A stretch of 64,000 bases of DNA from Sophora flavescens (taxonomy: Eukaryota; Streptophyta; Magnoliopsida; Fabales; Fabaceae), in the NCBI GenBank assembly GCA_030762895.1, contig CM061068.1, positions 156,756,811 through 156,820,810 on the forward strand. The letters are read 5' to 3'. This document shows, piece after piece, positions 19,861 through 29,994 of this stretch; positions within the stretch are counted from its first letter, which is position 1; each line of letters begins with the position of its first letter. Below the pieces are notes generated by a model that searched no databases, was not told where the DNA came from, and saw only the letters and a program-made list of their open reading frames with translations. The translations under genes were made by a program, and so were the position numbers.

Positions 19861-20829
19861 ATGGACAATTATTATTATCCACCTGATGAGGAAGCCTCAA
19901 ATCACGCTTTGGAGGACAACTGGTGTTTGGGTGACTGCATAGATTTGATGGGTCATGTTACCCCAACACAAGTTGATTATATGACGGGAAGGCTTATATA
20001 TAACTTCTTCGAGGAGGATTGGGAAACCTTTTGTTCATATTTACCACCTCTACCACCATGTATGATTCCCATAGAGCCACATGAAGCAGAATTTGAGAAA
20101 AATCTGGTTGTGGGAATGGATCAAATTGAAGATAAAGTAGTGATGGTGGACAAGTCACAAGAAGAGGAAGTACCTTTCACTTGTCCTTGGGAAATTGAAG
20201 AATGGGAATGGAATGAGCAAACACCGTTGAAAGCTGCTCTAGAACAATATTCCCAAGAACTATCCACCTCTGAGGCCAAGGCAAGAGCCAATTATGATTG
20301 TATCGATGCTCTGACGCAAAGCTTCAAAATGCAAGTGGGGGAGATTTGCAAACAGCTAGTACAATACCCACATGAAGCATTGTTCGAGCAAAATCTGGTT
20401 TTGGGGATAGTTCAAAATGAAGATGAAGTGGTAGTGGACTCCACCATGCTTGCTGAGCAATTTGATTTTGCTGTATTAAACAAATATGTCGGCTTACATG
20501 CATGTGTGGACACTGCTAAGTTAGTCCCTTCCACTTGTCTGGCACACTTCCTCGTGAAAACACCATTTGACCCGAGAGGAAGTGAGTTCATAATTGTAAA
20601 GTTCAATGGAGTTTTCACACACTGGCTAGGAGGAAGTAAGGGTGGAGTCATATTGCCTCTGCAATCGCCACTCCACAAGCTATGGGATCCGGGTGGAGGA
20701 TGCCCTTATACTGTGAGCACCAACTGGTCCTTATACCACAGGCTTTGGGATCCAGGTGGATGCTTTTCAATAAGTCAAGCTAGTGACGTTAAAGAAGCGC
20801 TTATTGGGAGGCAACCCAAGTTTTCTTAA
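19861..20829 (+). CDS. X2 single protein, 322 aa, function unknown, intact
   Basis: The ATG at 19861 (MDNYYYPPDEE) is chosen because X1's protein also starts MDNY; an in-frame ATG 16 codons upstream gives a hydrophobic extension and is less likely. The protein is acidic. It has an internal repeat, PHEAEFEKNLVVGMDQIEDKVV at residues about 73-94 and a matching copy at 170-191, separated by an acidic/Trp-rich stretch. The C-terminal third has DPRGSE (237-242), an IIVK strand, HWLGG and two WDPGG motifs (275-279, 296-300), and ends in a short basic tail. DPRGSE, IIVK and WDPGG are shared with X1. I recognise no known domain. Its place after the PBS suggests a gag-like or RNA-packaging role, which is inference. 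There are no stops or frameshifts. Confidence 0.8.
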   Translation: MDNYYYPPDEEASNHALEDNWCLGDCIDLMGHVTPTQVDYMTGRLIYNFFEEDWETFCSYLPPLPPCMIPIEPHEAEFEKNLVVGMDQIEDKVVMVDKSQEEEVPFTCPWEIEEWEWNEQTPLKAALEQYSQELSTSEAKARANYDCIDALTQSFKMQVGEICKQLVQYPHEALFEQNLVLGIVQNEDEVVVDSTMLAEQFDFAVLNKYVGLHACVDTAKLVPSTCLAHFLVKTPFDPRGSEFIIVKFNGVFTHWLGGSKGGVILPLQSPLHKLWDPGGGCPYTVSTNWSLYHRLWDPGGCFSISQASDVKEALIGRQPKFS

Positions 20830-22634
20830 CCCTTCTCTTTAGTTAGATTTTGTTTTTGAATTTAACTCTTGAATAATTTGAGAAGGTCAAGAGGAAAAAT
20901 AATAAATTGATATTTTCCAAGTGATTTCAGGGAAAGAAGGATGGAAGAGCAAGACGACAAGGAAAAGCAAAGTCAGCAACCATCACGCCCAGGCCGTGAC
21001 ACTGGTCACAGCCGTGATGAGCCTAATGTGAAGATCAGAAAGGATCACGGCCTAGCCGTGATACCCATCACGGGCGTTATGGAAGGACCCTGAAGTCAGA
21101 GAGCATCACGGCCTAGCCATGATGGAGTTTACGGCCGTGACAGGCCAACACCCATGGATCAGAATTGATCACGGCCTGCCCGTGAAGAGGCTCACGACCG
21201 TGATGCATCTCCCAACAAGTTTCTGGCTGGAATGAGAGCCAACACCTGCTACCGCCTCGGTAAGTCGTTCCAATTTTTCTTTCCTCTCTCCAACTTGATT
21301 GTTTACATTGGGGACAATGTAAATTCTTATGCTTGGGGTAGGGGTATTCTTGCATTTGCATTTTTCATGTTGCATTCATATAGTTTTGCATGGTAGTTTT
21401 GCATGATCACATGATTAGATTACCCCCTTGTTTAGATTTTGCATCCAATTGCGAAAACTGAGTGCCAATTAAATTGAGATAGTGAATTGTTGAACCCAAT
21501 TTTTTATTCTTGTAATAAGGCTGCAAATGAAAATGTTTGAGATAATCTTTGATAGTTGATAATTAGCATATGGTTCAGTAGATTTGTGTTTCTCATTGAT
21601 TTTTGAACTACTAAAATGTGAGATTTTGAGACAAAAGGGGTACTCACTAAATCTACCCCATTTCTTGTGTTAGAGTGTTATTCCTCTTGGTTCATATTTC
21701 TCTAGAACTTGACTTGAAACCGTTTTGAAGCTTAAAAATTTTTGAAAACATTTTTGAAAATGATTGAGTTACTAGGTATTTTTCCGGCCTTCTGAGCCTT
21801 GAATGACTAAATGCTACCCCTTAGTTGCCCAATTTTTAGCCTGAAAGAATAAAATACTTTTCTTGGTACCCTGAAATATTTTGATAAATAAGCTTGGTAG
21901 GATACCTTCTAAAGTACTACAAAAAGGGTAAAAAGGTAGTTGGAAAAGGTTTGGGATGAAAGAATCAGAAAAATATTTCTCTTGAGTTGAAAAATCTCCC
22001 CTTCTCAAATAAAAAAATAAATATAAAAAGAAAAATATATAGAGAAGGGGATGACAAAAAAGAAATGAGAAATAAAATGAAAAGAAAGAAAGAAAGGTGG
22101 AAAAAGGAATCGAAACCCAAAAAAGGTATTTTAGAAGGTGTCATGTTTGCAATGCTTGATGTTTTGTTTTGCCTTTTGAAATATCCTTTTCTTGATTTCC
22201 CCACCTAACAGTTAATCCCATGGCCACGTTACATCCAAAGCAAAAGACCTCTTGATTCTTAATTGTTTTCATTAATAAAGTAGAGATTTGGTTGATAGTC
22301 AAGCCTATGGTAGAATTCATTCCTTGAGGAAATCGAGTGAATTGTCTTATACCCCTAACACTTGAGTGAGGCGAGAGAGAGAGCCAAGCAAATGAACAAG
22401 CTTGGGGTGATCTTCAGTTGAGCAAGAGTGCCCGAATCATTGAGAACATGAATTTAGAAAACCTAAGCCTCTAATTGGACTTGAAATTGATTGTGCCTTG
22501 CTGAATTATTTGAAATGCCTGTTACTTGGATCATTTACTCGAGGTCTTGATTCACTATCCATGCTTTGATTATATATCTCTTCTGGCCTTAGTGATTGCT
22601 TGAGGACAAGTAATTGAATAAGCTGGGGGTGATT
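20830..22634 (+). other. X2 noncoding 3' region with internal dyad array
   Basis: About 1.8 kb with no supported gene. A dyad array of TCACGGCC/GCCGTGA words, like those in its LTRs, lies at 20977-21206. The rest is AT-rich with an A-rich stretch near 21990-22130, whose Lys-rich frames are compositional. Just upstream, at 20804-20819 near the ORF end, TTGGG-AGGCAA-CCCAA can form a 5-bp stem. Confidence 0.75.
22618..22634 (+). promoter_or_regulatory. X2 polypurine tract
   Basis: AATAAGCTGGGGGTGATT immediately precedes the 3' LTR TG; purine-rich though interrupted by CT and T. Confidence 0.6.
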
Positions 22635-24014
22635 TGATAGTGTGATTTTATATGATGTTTCATATACACTTTTGCATGCATTTTTCATATAGATTAGGCA
22701 TTCTTTATTTGATTTTAGTTAGTTTTTCCATTGGAACGGGTGAAGCGGTTTCTTGGTGTTGTTTTGCAGGAATTTAAGGAAAAATGCTCAGAATTAGCCT
22801 TGATGGAGCTTGGATGAAATAGAGCTTGAAAAGTGAAGAAAATGAGTCAAGCAGAGCCCATCACGGCCTGACCGTGATGACCATCACGGCCATGATCAAG
22901 AAAACTGAGAAGATTGAAGGCAAAAGTCAGAAGCTGTCATGGCCTAGCCATGATACCCATCACGGTCGTGACAGGCCAAGCAGAACCGATCACGGCCTAG
23001 CCGTGATGAGGCTCACGGCCGTGATGCTCCAAATTTGAAAGCGCGCCCACTCCAGAACACGTCACGGCCTGGCCGTGATGGCCATCACGGCCGTGACATG
23101 CACCTGATCTATATATATGAGCGCAGCAGACAGAACAAGAGAGGCTGGGAACCCTAGTGGAGACCAGAAACACACAAAAACAGGGACTTTGAACCTAGGA
23201 GCACTTTCACCCTAGGGAGACTCTTGGGAAGCAAAAAGGGGTGGTTTTTCTCTGCTCTTGGATTGGAATAAGATTGGAGGATTCGTCATGAGTTCACTTC
23301 ATCCCTTCTCTCTTTCTCTTTTTGTAATTTCTATTACAATGAGTAGTTAAATCCCTTTTTGTTGGGATTAGATGTAATCAAACTGATTATTATGTATTTG
23401 CCTTGACTGATTATTCTGTGTTCATGTCTTCATATTAGTGATTGATTTTCCATGCTTAATGCTTGTTGTGGCTAGCACCCCCATGACTCGATTAGTGTTT
23501 TGGTATGCAATTGGGAAATTCGTATTAGAACCGGAACTGAATTTAATCACCTAATAACCTTTGCATCTAGGAATGGAGTTTGGTTTACTAGTAATCGCGT
23601 AATCCCTAATCCTAATGCAAATTCATTAATCCAGGCCACCTAAGGAATTAGGGTCTATTAGTGGATTTAGGCTCTTGCCATCCGAGGAATCGGGGCTTGA
23701 GTAATCTAGTGGATTGATTTTAATATTTGAAGCATGAATGAGAGGTATCTAGTCCTGGTAGTACATGAGGCAGAGGTTTGGTGAAATCTGATCCCAACAC
23801 CTCTTTCTGCACTCCAAGTGTTTGTCAAAAGTCCCCAAAAAATACAAAAAGATTTTATTCATTTTGTTTTGTTTATTTTGAATTATCTTCACAGTCTAGA
23901 TAGTTGCTGAACTTGTGAACTGATAATTGACATCCAATCCCCGTGGATACGATAACCGGTCTCACCATCGTATTACTTGTACGACTAGGTATACTTGCCC
24001 AGATTCGTCCATCA
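22635..24014 (+). repeat. X2 3' LTR (1380 bp)
   Basis: Partner of 18333-19712. Differences are mostly transitions, several inside the CG-rich dyads. Followed by the CATAG duplication at 24015-24019. Confidence 0.97.
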
Positions 24015-24019
24015 CATAG

Positions 24020-25498
24020 GTAAACAGATGAGATCTACCAGAAATGTCCTATTTTCAACAACTATAGGACACTGTAAGCAAACAAACATAATGATCAAAG
24101 GATCACTGGTAGGGGTAGATAACGTCAAAGTATATTGTAGATGGGAAACAGATAAATGTAAATGATCCACACACTCATGGGACACAAAAGAGTGTGTAGC
24201 GCCTGAATCAAACAACACAGACGAGAGTCTGCCAGATATTAAACACATACCTTGAATAAGATCTGCAGATTGAGAGGACTCTGATCCTCTCACTGTAAAC
24301 ACTCTCCCCGTGGCTCGAGGTCCAGGCATGCGTCGTCCCCGCCATCGGAACCCCTCTCCTAACTCCTCCTCTAGAACCACTGGCTCCTCTACTGGTCGCT
24401 AGTTGCTGTTGAACCGCTCTCTGTCTGCAGTCACGAGCCAGGTGACCTGGTTTACCACAAACAAAACAGTTATGTTTCTCCTGACAGTCTTGAGTATAAT
24501 GCGGTCCCCCGCATCCAAAACAAACTGGGCCTCTCTGCTGCTGGCCCTCCCTGGTAACTAGTGCTGGTAGTGTAGATGTCTGAGTGCTCTGTCCCGGTCT
24601 CGCGTTTGGTCCTTTCCTCCACTGAGATCCTCTATCACCTCTCCTCTGATGACTTGCTCTGGTAGAACCCCCACTACGCTGCCGTCTCTGCTCTGCATCC
24701 TGCCTTTGGTCCATACTCTCAATGGCATTGCACCTCTCTACAAGCTCTGGGAAACTCAGGATATCCAAAGGCACTATAGCCCTCCTCAGCTCATGCCGTG
24801 AACCCTTATCGAATCTCCGGCACATCCAGTCCTCATCTGGAAACCTTTGGTAGAACTCAAAACTGAATCAGGGCCTCGAATCTGACCGCGTAATCACCAA
24901 CAGACCGGTCTCCCTGCTGGAGACTCATGAACTCTCTCTCCTTCTCACGTCTGACTAACCGCGGGAAGTACTTCTCAAAGAAACACTCTCTGAACAGCTC
25001 CCAACTGATCAGTCTCCCCTCAGCCTCTAGCAATCTCTTATTTCATCTCCACCACGACTCACCCCCTCCGGTCATCATGAAGGAGGCATAGGTCACCTTC
25101 TTGTCATCTCTGGATCTCATGGTATCAAAGATCTTCTCAAGATCCTGAATCCACCACTCTGCTCGCTCTGGATCATACTCTCCACTGAACTGTGGTGGCT
25201 TACCTTTGAGAAAGGTAGCCAATCCTGCATCCTCAGCCTCAGCGGCTATCCTCCTATCCTGCTGCTCTTGTAACTCTGCCTCTCTCTGTACCCTCCAAGC
25301 ATTCTGCTACGCCTGCTGCAACAGAACGGATGCTAACTCGCGGATAGTCCAAAGAGTCTCAGCATACTCTCCTCCACCTCCAATCCCTGCCTCTGGCTGA
25401 TAAGGCTCATCCTCTACACCCTCTATCACTCTACCACCACCATGTCTGCCACGTCCTCGTCCTCTACCTCGAGCAATGATCCTGTTAAAAGAAATCAT
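24020..25498 (-). pseudogene. Gypsy A gag and protease N-terminal part (broken)
   Basis: Minus-strand reading starts with an Arg/Gly-rich N-terminus (ARGRGRGRGRHGGG), followed by a decayed capsid region between about 25300 and 24830 where frames are broken. An open stretch from 24825 has the end of gag (IVPLDILSFPELVERCNAIE) and two zinc knuckles, CFGCGGPHYTQDC and CFVCGKPGHLARDC. The second is canonical CX2CX4HX4C; the first has only three residues before the His. A frameshift near 24370 leads into the aspartic protease with LFDSGATHSF. The reading ends LICLPM at the X2 insertion and resumes at 18327. Confidence 0.88.
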
Positions 25499-25679
25499 TA
25501 GCCCACATCAAGATGACATATAATACTACATAAAACTGGAATATAAATACTATATGCCATAGAGATGTCGCGTCGGACTCACTACCCAACTTCTAAGCAT
25601 ATCTGTTATCCGATGTGGACTCAACTAAATAGCCAGTTTACCCTAATCACAATCATCACAGATTCGTTTGAACCGAATC

Positions 25680-25690
25680 GCTCGATACCA
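25680..25690 (-). promoter_or_regulatory. Gypsy A primer binding site, tRNA-iMet-like
   Basis: The minus strand reads TGGTATCGAGC five bases past the LTR, one base short of the iMet complement TGGTATCAGAGC. Confidence 0.75.
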
Positions 25691-25695
25691 CCAAA

Positions 25696-27012
25696 TGAGA
25701 CGCCCCGACGTCCCATTAAAGAAAACCAAAAATATTAAGACCTAATTTCGTTATTATCGTTAAGCTGATATTTTAAAACAGCGGAAAAAGTAAAAACTTA
25801 AAATATACACAACATATATACATACATACATAACATATACACCTCAAGACGAGCATAAGATGCAAAGAGAAGGAATCCGATTAGTCAGATCCCAAAATGT
25901 AAAAACTGATAATCAAATAGAAAATAAAAACAACATCCTAAAGAGACAAGACGCACTGGCCATAGACTCCGTACTCAACTATGAGGATCCACTGTTCGTC
26001 CTCCAACGTCTGGCTCATACGAGGTTCCATCAAGCTCCTCCATAGCTGGCTCCCCCGTAGGATCTTCTTATCACGATCACATAAAAAAAACATATGCAAT
26101 ATGGAGAAGACAGGGATAAGAAACCATATAACATCAAACGTGGAAAGGGTTTAGCTACATTTAATTAAATAACGACTCACTAAACATCCGTCTCCTAAGT
26201 ATAAATATGTGTAACACAATCATCCTTAATCCACATCTAGGATCTTTCCTCTACCCTCCGTCATGATGCAATGCAAATGCTGTATGAATAATCCCCTCAG
26301 GGATCGACCATATCCAGATATCACAACAATATAATCGACACATTCTAGAGTCCCCGGCGCACACCCTCGGTCGCGAATGGAGGGTGCCCACACAAAGCAA
26401 TGACACTATAGCTATACAATCAGGTGTACACCTTTGAACCCCGGTCAGGGTGCTCATGCAATGCTTAAACTATAGCCGCAACTAAAATGAAATCATCTCT
26501 GGACGGTCCGCTATCCCCGGGAATTCTCCCTCCGAGGCATAGACCCCACTCGACCATGTTTCAGGTCCACTCGACCATGTTTTAGGTTCCTCATATCACA
26601 TACCATGTTTCAGGTCACCCCCTAGTGCCCTAATCGCTTATCATAACCTCAAAAATAATCTCATCTCATCAATCTCATCCTCATGTCACGATAATCATCT
26701 CGGTTAGGCACTGCTATCACATATCATATCCAATCCCCAATACATCCTCATGTCTCAACATAACTTGTAACTTACTCAACCTCTAAGCGCAATCATAACA
26801 CTAATCATATCATCACAATCATCATCATGTTATCCAAAATCATCATCATATATCTTCATGTCATAATATCATTTCCAAATAATAAATACCCAAATATAAT
26901 AATAATAATAATAATAATAAACACTTTCAAAATTAATTGCAACATTCATGATATCATACATCAAGTACCAAGTTCAAATCAACTAGTCAAATAGGCAATC
27001 ATCACATAATAA

Positions 27013-27080
<68 letters not shown>

Positions 27081-28301
27081 CGTAACGATGATAAACGCAT
27101 AATTTGTATATCATCATCGGTACCACTGAGTAGTTTCCATTGTGGTATAGACATTGTCCATTAATCACTCTTGTGTAGGGTTTGGGTTGCCCTACGCCAT
27201 TATCTGATTAAACGTAATCGCGTCGTTTCCGACGTTAAATAGTTTCTTTCCCCCACCTGGAGAGTCGTACGATGCTCGAAACGAAGCAAAACGAGACTTC
27301 CTCCCACTTTCTCAATTCTGCCCTACGCGATTCTCGGGCCTCGGAGCTTCCAAAAATTCACCTAAGCATCACATTGCGAAGCACACGTTACTAGGAGTAC
27401 ATATTCGAAAACAGAATTGAATTCCGACAAACGAAATGAAAGATATTACGAGAAACATAACGAATGGAGTTTCGACATAAAAGAGGATGATTTACCTTCA
27501 CTTTTAGAAGAAAAGGAGAAGAGAACAAGATAGATATCCTCACTACGATCACAACCACCTATTTCGTTTCACGATTGGACGATCGAAACTCACACTCTTA
27601 GCCAGAAGCTCTTCTATCTCTAAAACCTCTCTCTCTCTAAGACTCCCCTCTCTGTTTGAGTTTTCTCTCAACTCACTGCTCACTGCTCTTTCTCCTATGG
27701 CTTAAGTGACTTATGTCACTTAAGCCATTTTATTTTGCTGAAATTCACGCTAGCGCTCGAGCGTTGGAAACCTAACACTCGAGCGTTCCAACGCTTGGGC
27801 GGTGGCTTTTCCACGCTCGAGCGTTGGAGGGTTGGTGGACCACCGTGCCATGCAACCTATCAGGAGCTGCCACCTAAGCCCTGATTGACACATGGCAAGT
27901 CAAAGCATGTCCCTTGTCTGTTGACTTGGGCGCTTGAGCGTTGGTGTAACCAAGCTCGAGCGTTGACTTCTGACAAAAAGTCAACTCTTTGCGTTAAGGG
28001 TCCGTTCGACGTCCGATTGCGCTCAAACTTGAGTTATAGGCTCATTAGGACCTAATAAACAGCCTAAAACCATCAAAAAGCCTAATCTCAACTCTAACTC
28101 CAAAATTCTTATTCCATATTGAAACATCTCAAAGACGCTAACCGGGAAACCCTAATTGGTGTCTAAGTTTAGACTCACCCGAAAAAGCTGCGTACTTTCC
28201 ATGAAAAGGTTTCTAAACCTCAAACAATATCTCAACTATGTATTCCAAGTACTAACCATGAACCTCATACGTAAATTACACATAAAATCACGGATGTTAC
28301 A
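25696..28301 (-). repeat. Gypsy A 5' LTR (2606 bp)
   Basis: Pairs with 11073-13698 and has the same termini. It has shorter ATA and longer TA microsatellites than its partner and a 14-bp-arm inverted repeat at 27697-27728 of which the partner keeps only one arm. CGCTCGAGCG-type dyads lie at about 27745-27970. Followed by the GATGT duplication at 28302-28306. Confidence 0.93.
26895..27079. repeat. ATA and TA microsatellites of Gypsy A 5' LTR
   Basis: About 9 ATA units at 26895-26920 and about 32 TA units at 27016-27079, at positions equivalent to 12268-12489. Confidence 0.93.
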
Positions 28302-29180
28302 GATGTGATCAAGGATTGATCACTAAACATTTGAGAATCTTTCTTTGATTTCAAGTGCTAAGAATTCAAGATCAAACACAAACTAGAACAATAGAATGAA
28401 GCTTTATTCTCAAGTGAGAATCAATAGAAGCAAAAAGGAGTAGAAGAGCACAATTATATATGAATTGAAATGACAAGAACAAGAATTAAAGTGCAGAATT
28501 TAAATTGCAAGAATTAAAGAACAAACAAAATAGAAAATAGAAGAGGTAGAGAAGATGGAGAATGATGCCACAAAGTCATTCTTCTTGGACAAGAAGATTG
28601 AATTTGATAAGCCAAGGAAGATTCACCACTTGAATATGGAAATTCAAGATAAGAACCAATGGTTCAAATAATGAACCAAGAAGAGGAGAACTCTCAACTC
28701 TCTCTAGAAATCTCAAGTGTGAGAAAATTCAATTGTATTCAAACTTCCAAAAATGATTTACATGAAGCCTATTTATAGGCTCTTCCTACTTAAGGTGCAA
28801 GCTAGACTAACTTGAAGTGCAATCTAATCTAACTTATGATGCAAGCTAGTCTTACTTGAGGTGTAAGCTACTCTAAGTCCTAATGGGCTTGGAACACTCT
28901 TAAGCCCAATTACAAGCCTAACTAAATCAAAACCCGTACATAATTTTGTGCTAAACTTGTATCCAAATTTAAGTCATGATAGACACCGGATCAACTCTTG
29001 AGTCAAATATAAGATTTGCAGATTATCTTCTAAGCTTTCCAACGCATCCAAGATCACTTCAATCGGACATTTACAACCCAAGAAACAGTCAAAATTGTGA
29101 AGTAGGTTTGATTTGGATTTGCTTCAAAGTTGACTTGCCCTAATTGGCCCATTAAGGTTTTGCTTCCTAGGATCACATCA
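28302..29180 (-). repeat. N 5' LTR, part right of Gypsy A
   Basis: Noncoding AT-rich DNA that starts TGATGTGATCC on the minus strand at 29180, a plausible LTR start. It continues the sequence left of Gypsy A once the GATGT duplication is removed. SIRE-1 gag coding begins at 29181. No gene seen. Confidence 0.65.
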
Positions 29181-29940
29181 GTACTTCAAAGAGAACAACA
29201 GTTCTGAAAAAAGTTCTATTGTATTCTATGAGTGTAAGAAGCCAAGACACATCAAATCTGAATGTCCTCAGTTACAAAAACAACCCTTCAAAAAGTTATA
29301 TAAAGATAAAAAGAAAGGGATGATGGCAACTTGGGAAGATCATGATGGCAGCTCATCAGATGAAGATGCAGAAGGCGAATAGGCAAATCTATGTCTCATG
29401 GCAGATGTTGACTCTGACTCAGATTCTGATGTAATTTCTGATTTTAAGGATTTGCAAGATGCCTATGATGAATTGATTGAGGAATCTAATTGTTTAACTA
29501 AGGAGTTCAGAACACTTAAGAGGTAATATGTGAAACTCCTCGAGCATGAACATAAGACTCAAGAGTGTGACAAACTGTCTCAGGAAAACAGTAAGCTTAA
29601 AGCTGAAAAGCTTAAAGCTGAGATCATAGTTGAGATGCCAAAATCTGAAGAAGTTGTCAAACTTCAACAGAAGGTAGAAGAGCTCACCTCTGATTTTGCC
29701 CGTTTGTCAATGGAAGAGATAACCTGACTAAGCTATTAGGAAGTCAGAGACCCTCTCTTGATAAAAATGGTATAGGATTCATTAACCAGACACATCATAA
29801 AGTATCTAACAAAGTCTTAGGACAAAAACCTAAAACTCTTTATGATAAGGTCATTACACACAAGGTTAGTTGTTAAAACTGTGGAAAAATTGGACAAATC
29901 ACGTCTAAGTGTATTCACACAAGAAAGAAGTTGTAACAAA
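29181..29940 (+). pseudogene. SIRE-1 gag C-terminal part (broken)
   Basis: Reads YFKENNSS, then a zinc-knuckle remnant VFYECKKPRHIKSECP in which the first Cys of the CYxC motif is Phe. An Asp/Ser-rich segment and a Lys/Glu-rich coiled coil (about 29530-29700) follow. A second knuckle-like NCGKIGQITSKC lies near 29880-29915 with a stop just before it. Stops at 29380-29382, 29524-29526 and 29725-29727 break the frame. Confidence 0.8.
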
Positions 29941-29994
29941 CTTCAAAAACTAACAAAAAAGGACCCAAAAGAATATGGGTACCTAAAGCTTTGA

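Larger units (their letters stand above)
18333..24014 (+). mobile_element. X2: complete non-autonomous LTR retrotransposon with one intact ORF
   Basis: 5682 bp with two LTRs of equal length (1380 bp each), TG...CA ends, a 5-bp duplication, a tRNA-Asp PBS, one 322-codon ORF, a long noncoding 3' part and a purine tract. It has no protease, RT, RNase H or integrase, so mobility would need another element's enzymes. The LTRs differ at about 30 positions by eye, roughly 2%, making it one of the younger insertions here. It sits in the protease gene of Gypsy A. Confidence 0.95.
11073..28301 (-). mobile_element. Gypsy A: complete Tekay/Del-like Ty3-Gypsy element with nested S1 and X2
   Basis: Minus-strand element with 5' LTR 28301-25696, a tRNA-iMet-like PBS, gag, protease, RT, RNase H, integrase with a chromodomain-like C-terminus, a purine tract and 3' LTR 13698-11073, flanked by GATGT duplications. 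Long LTRs of about 2.6 kb, an iMet PBS and a C-terminal chromodomain fit the Tekay/Del chromoviruses. S1 interrupts the integrase and X2 interrupts the protease. Without these insertions the element is about 10 kb. Stops and frameshifts show it is dead. Confidence 0.92.
8094..29180 (-). mobile_element. N: rearranged non-autonomous Gypsy-type element, split by Gypsy A
   Basis: Minus-strand element with its 5' LTR on the right (29180 down to 28302, continued at 11072 down to roughly 9750), a gag ORF at 9665-9012 and a degenerate pol remnant at 8678-8098. Gypsy A with its own GATGT target duplication sits inside the LTR. T1 cuts the left side at 8094, so the 3' LTR lies off-window. The right edge (plus strand ...GATCACATCA) joins SIRE-1 gag sequence at 29181, so N probably inserted in SIRE-1. 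Confidence 0.7.

Noticed and set aside
21965..22208. Lys/Phe-rich frames on both strands
   Set aside because: They come from an A-rich stretch in the X2 3' noncoding region.
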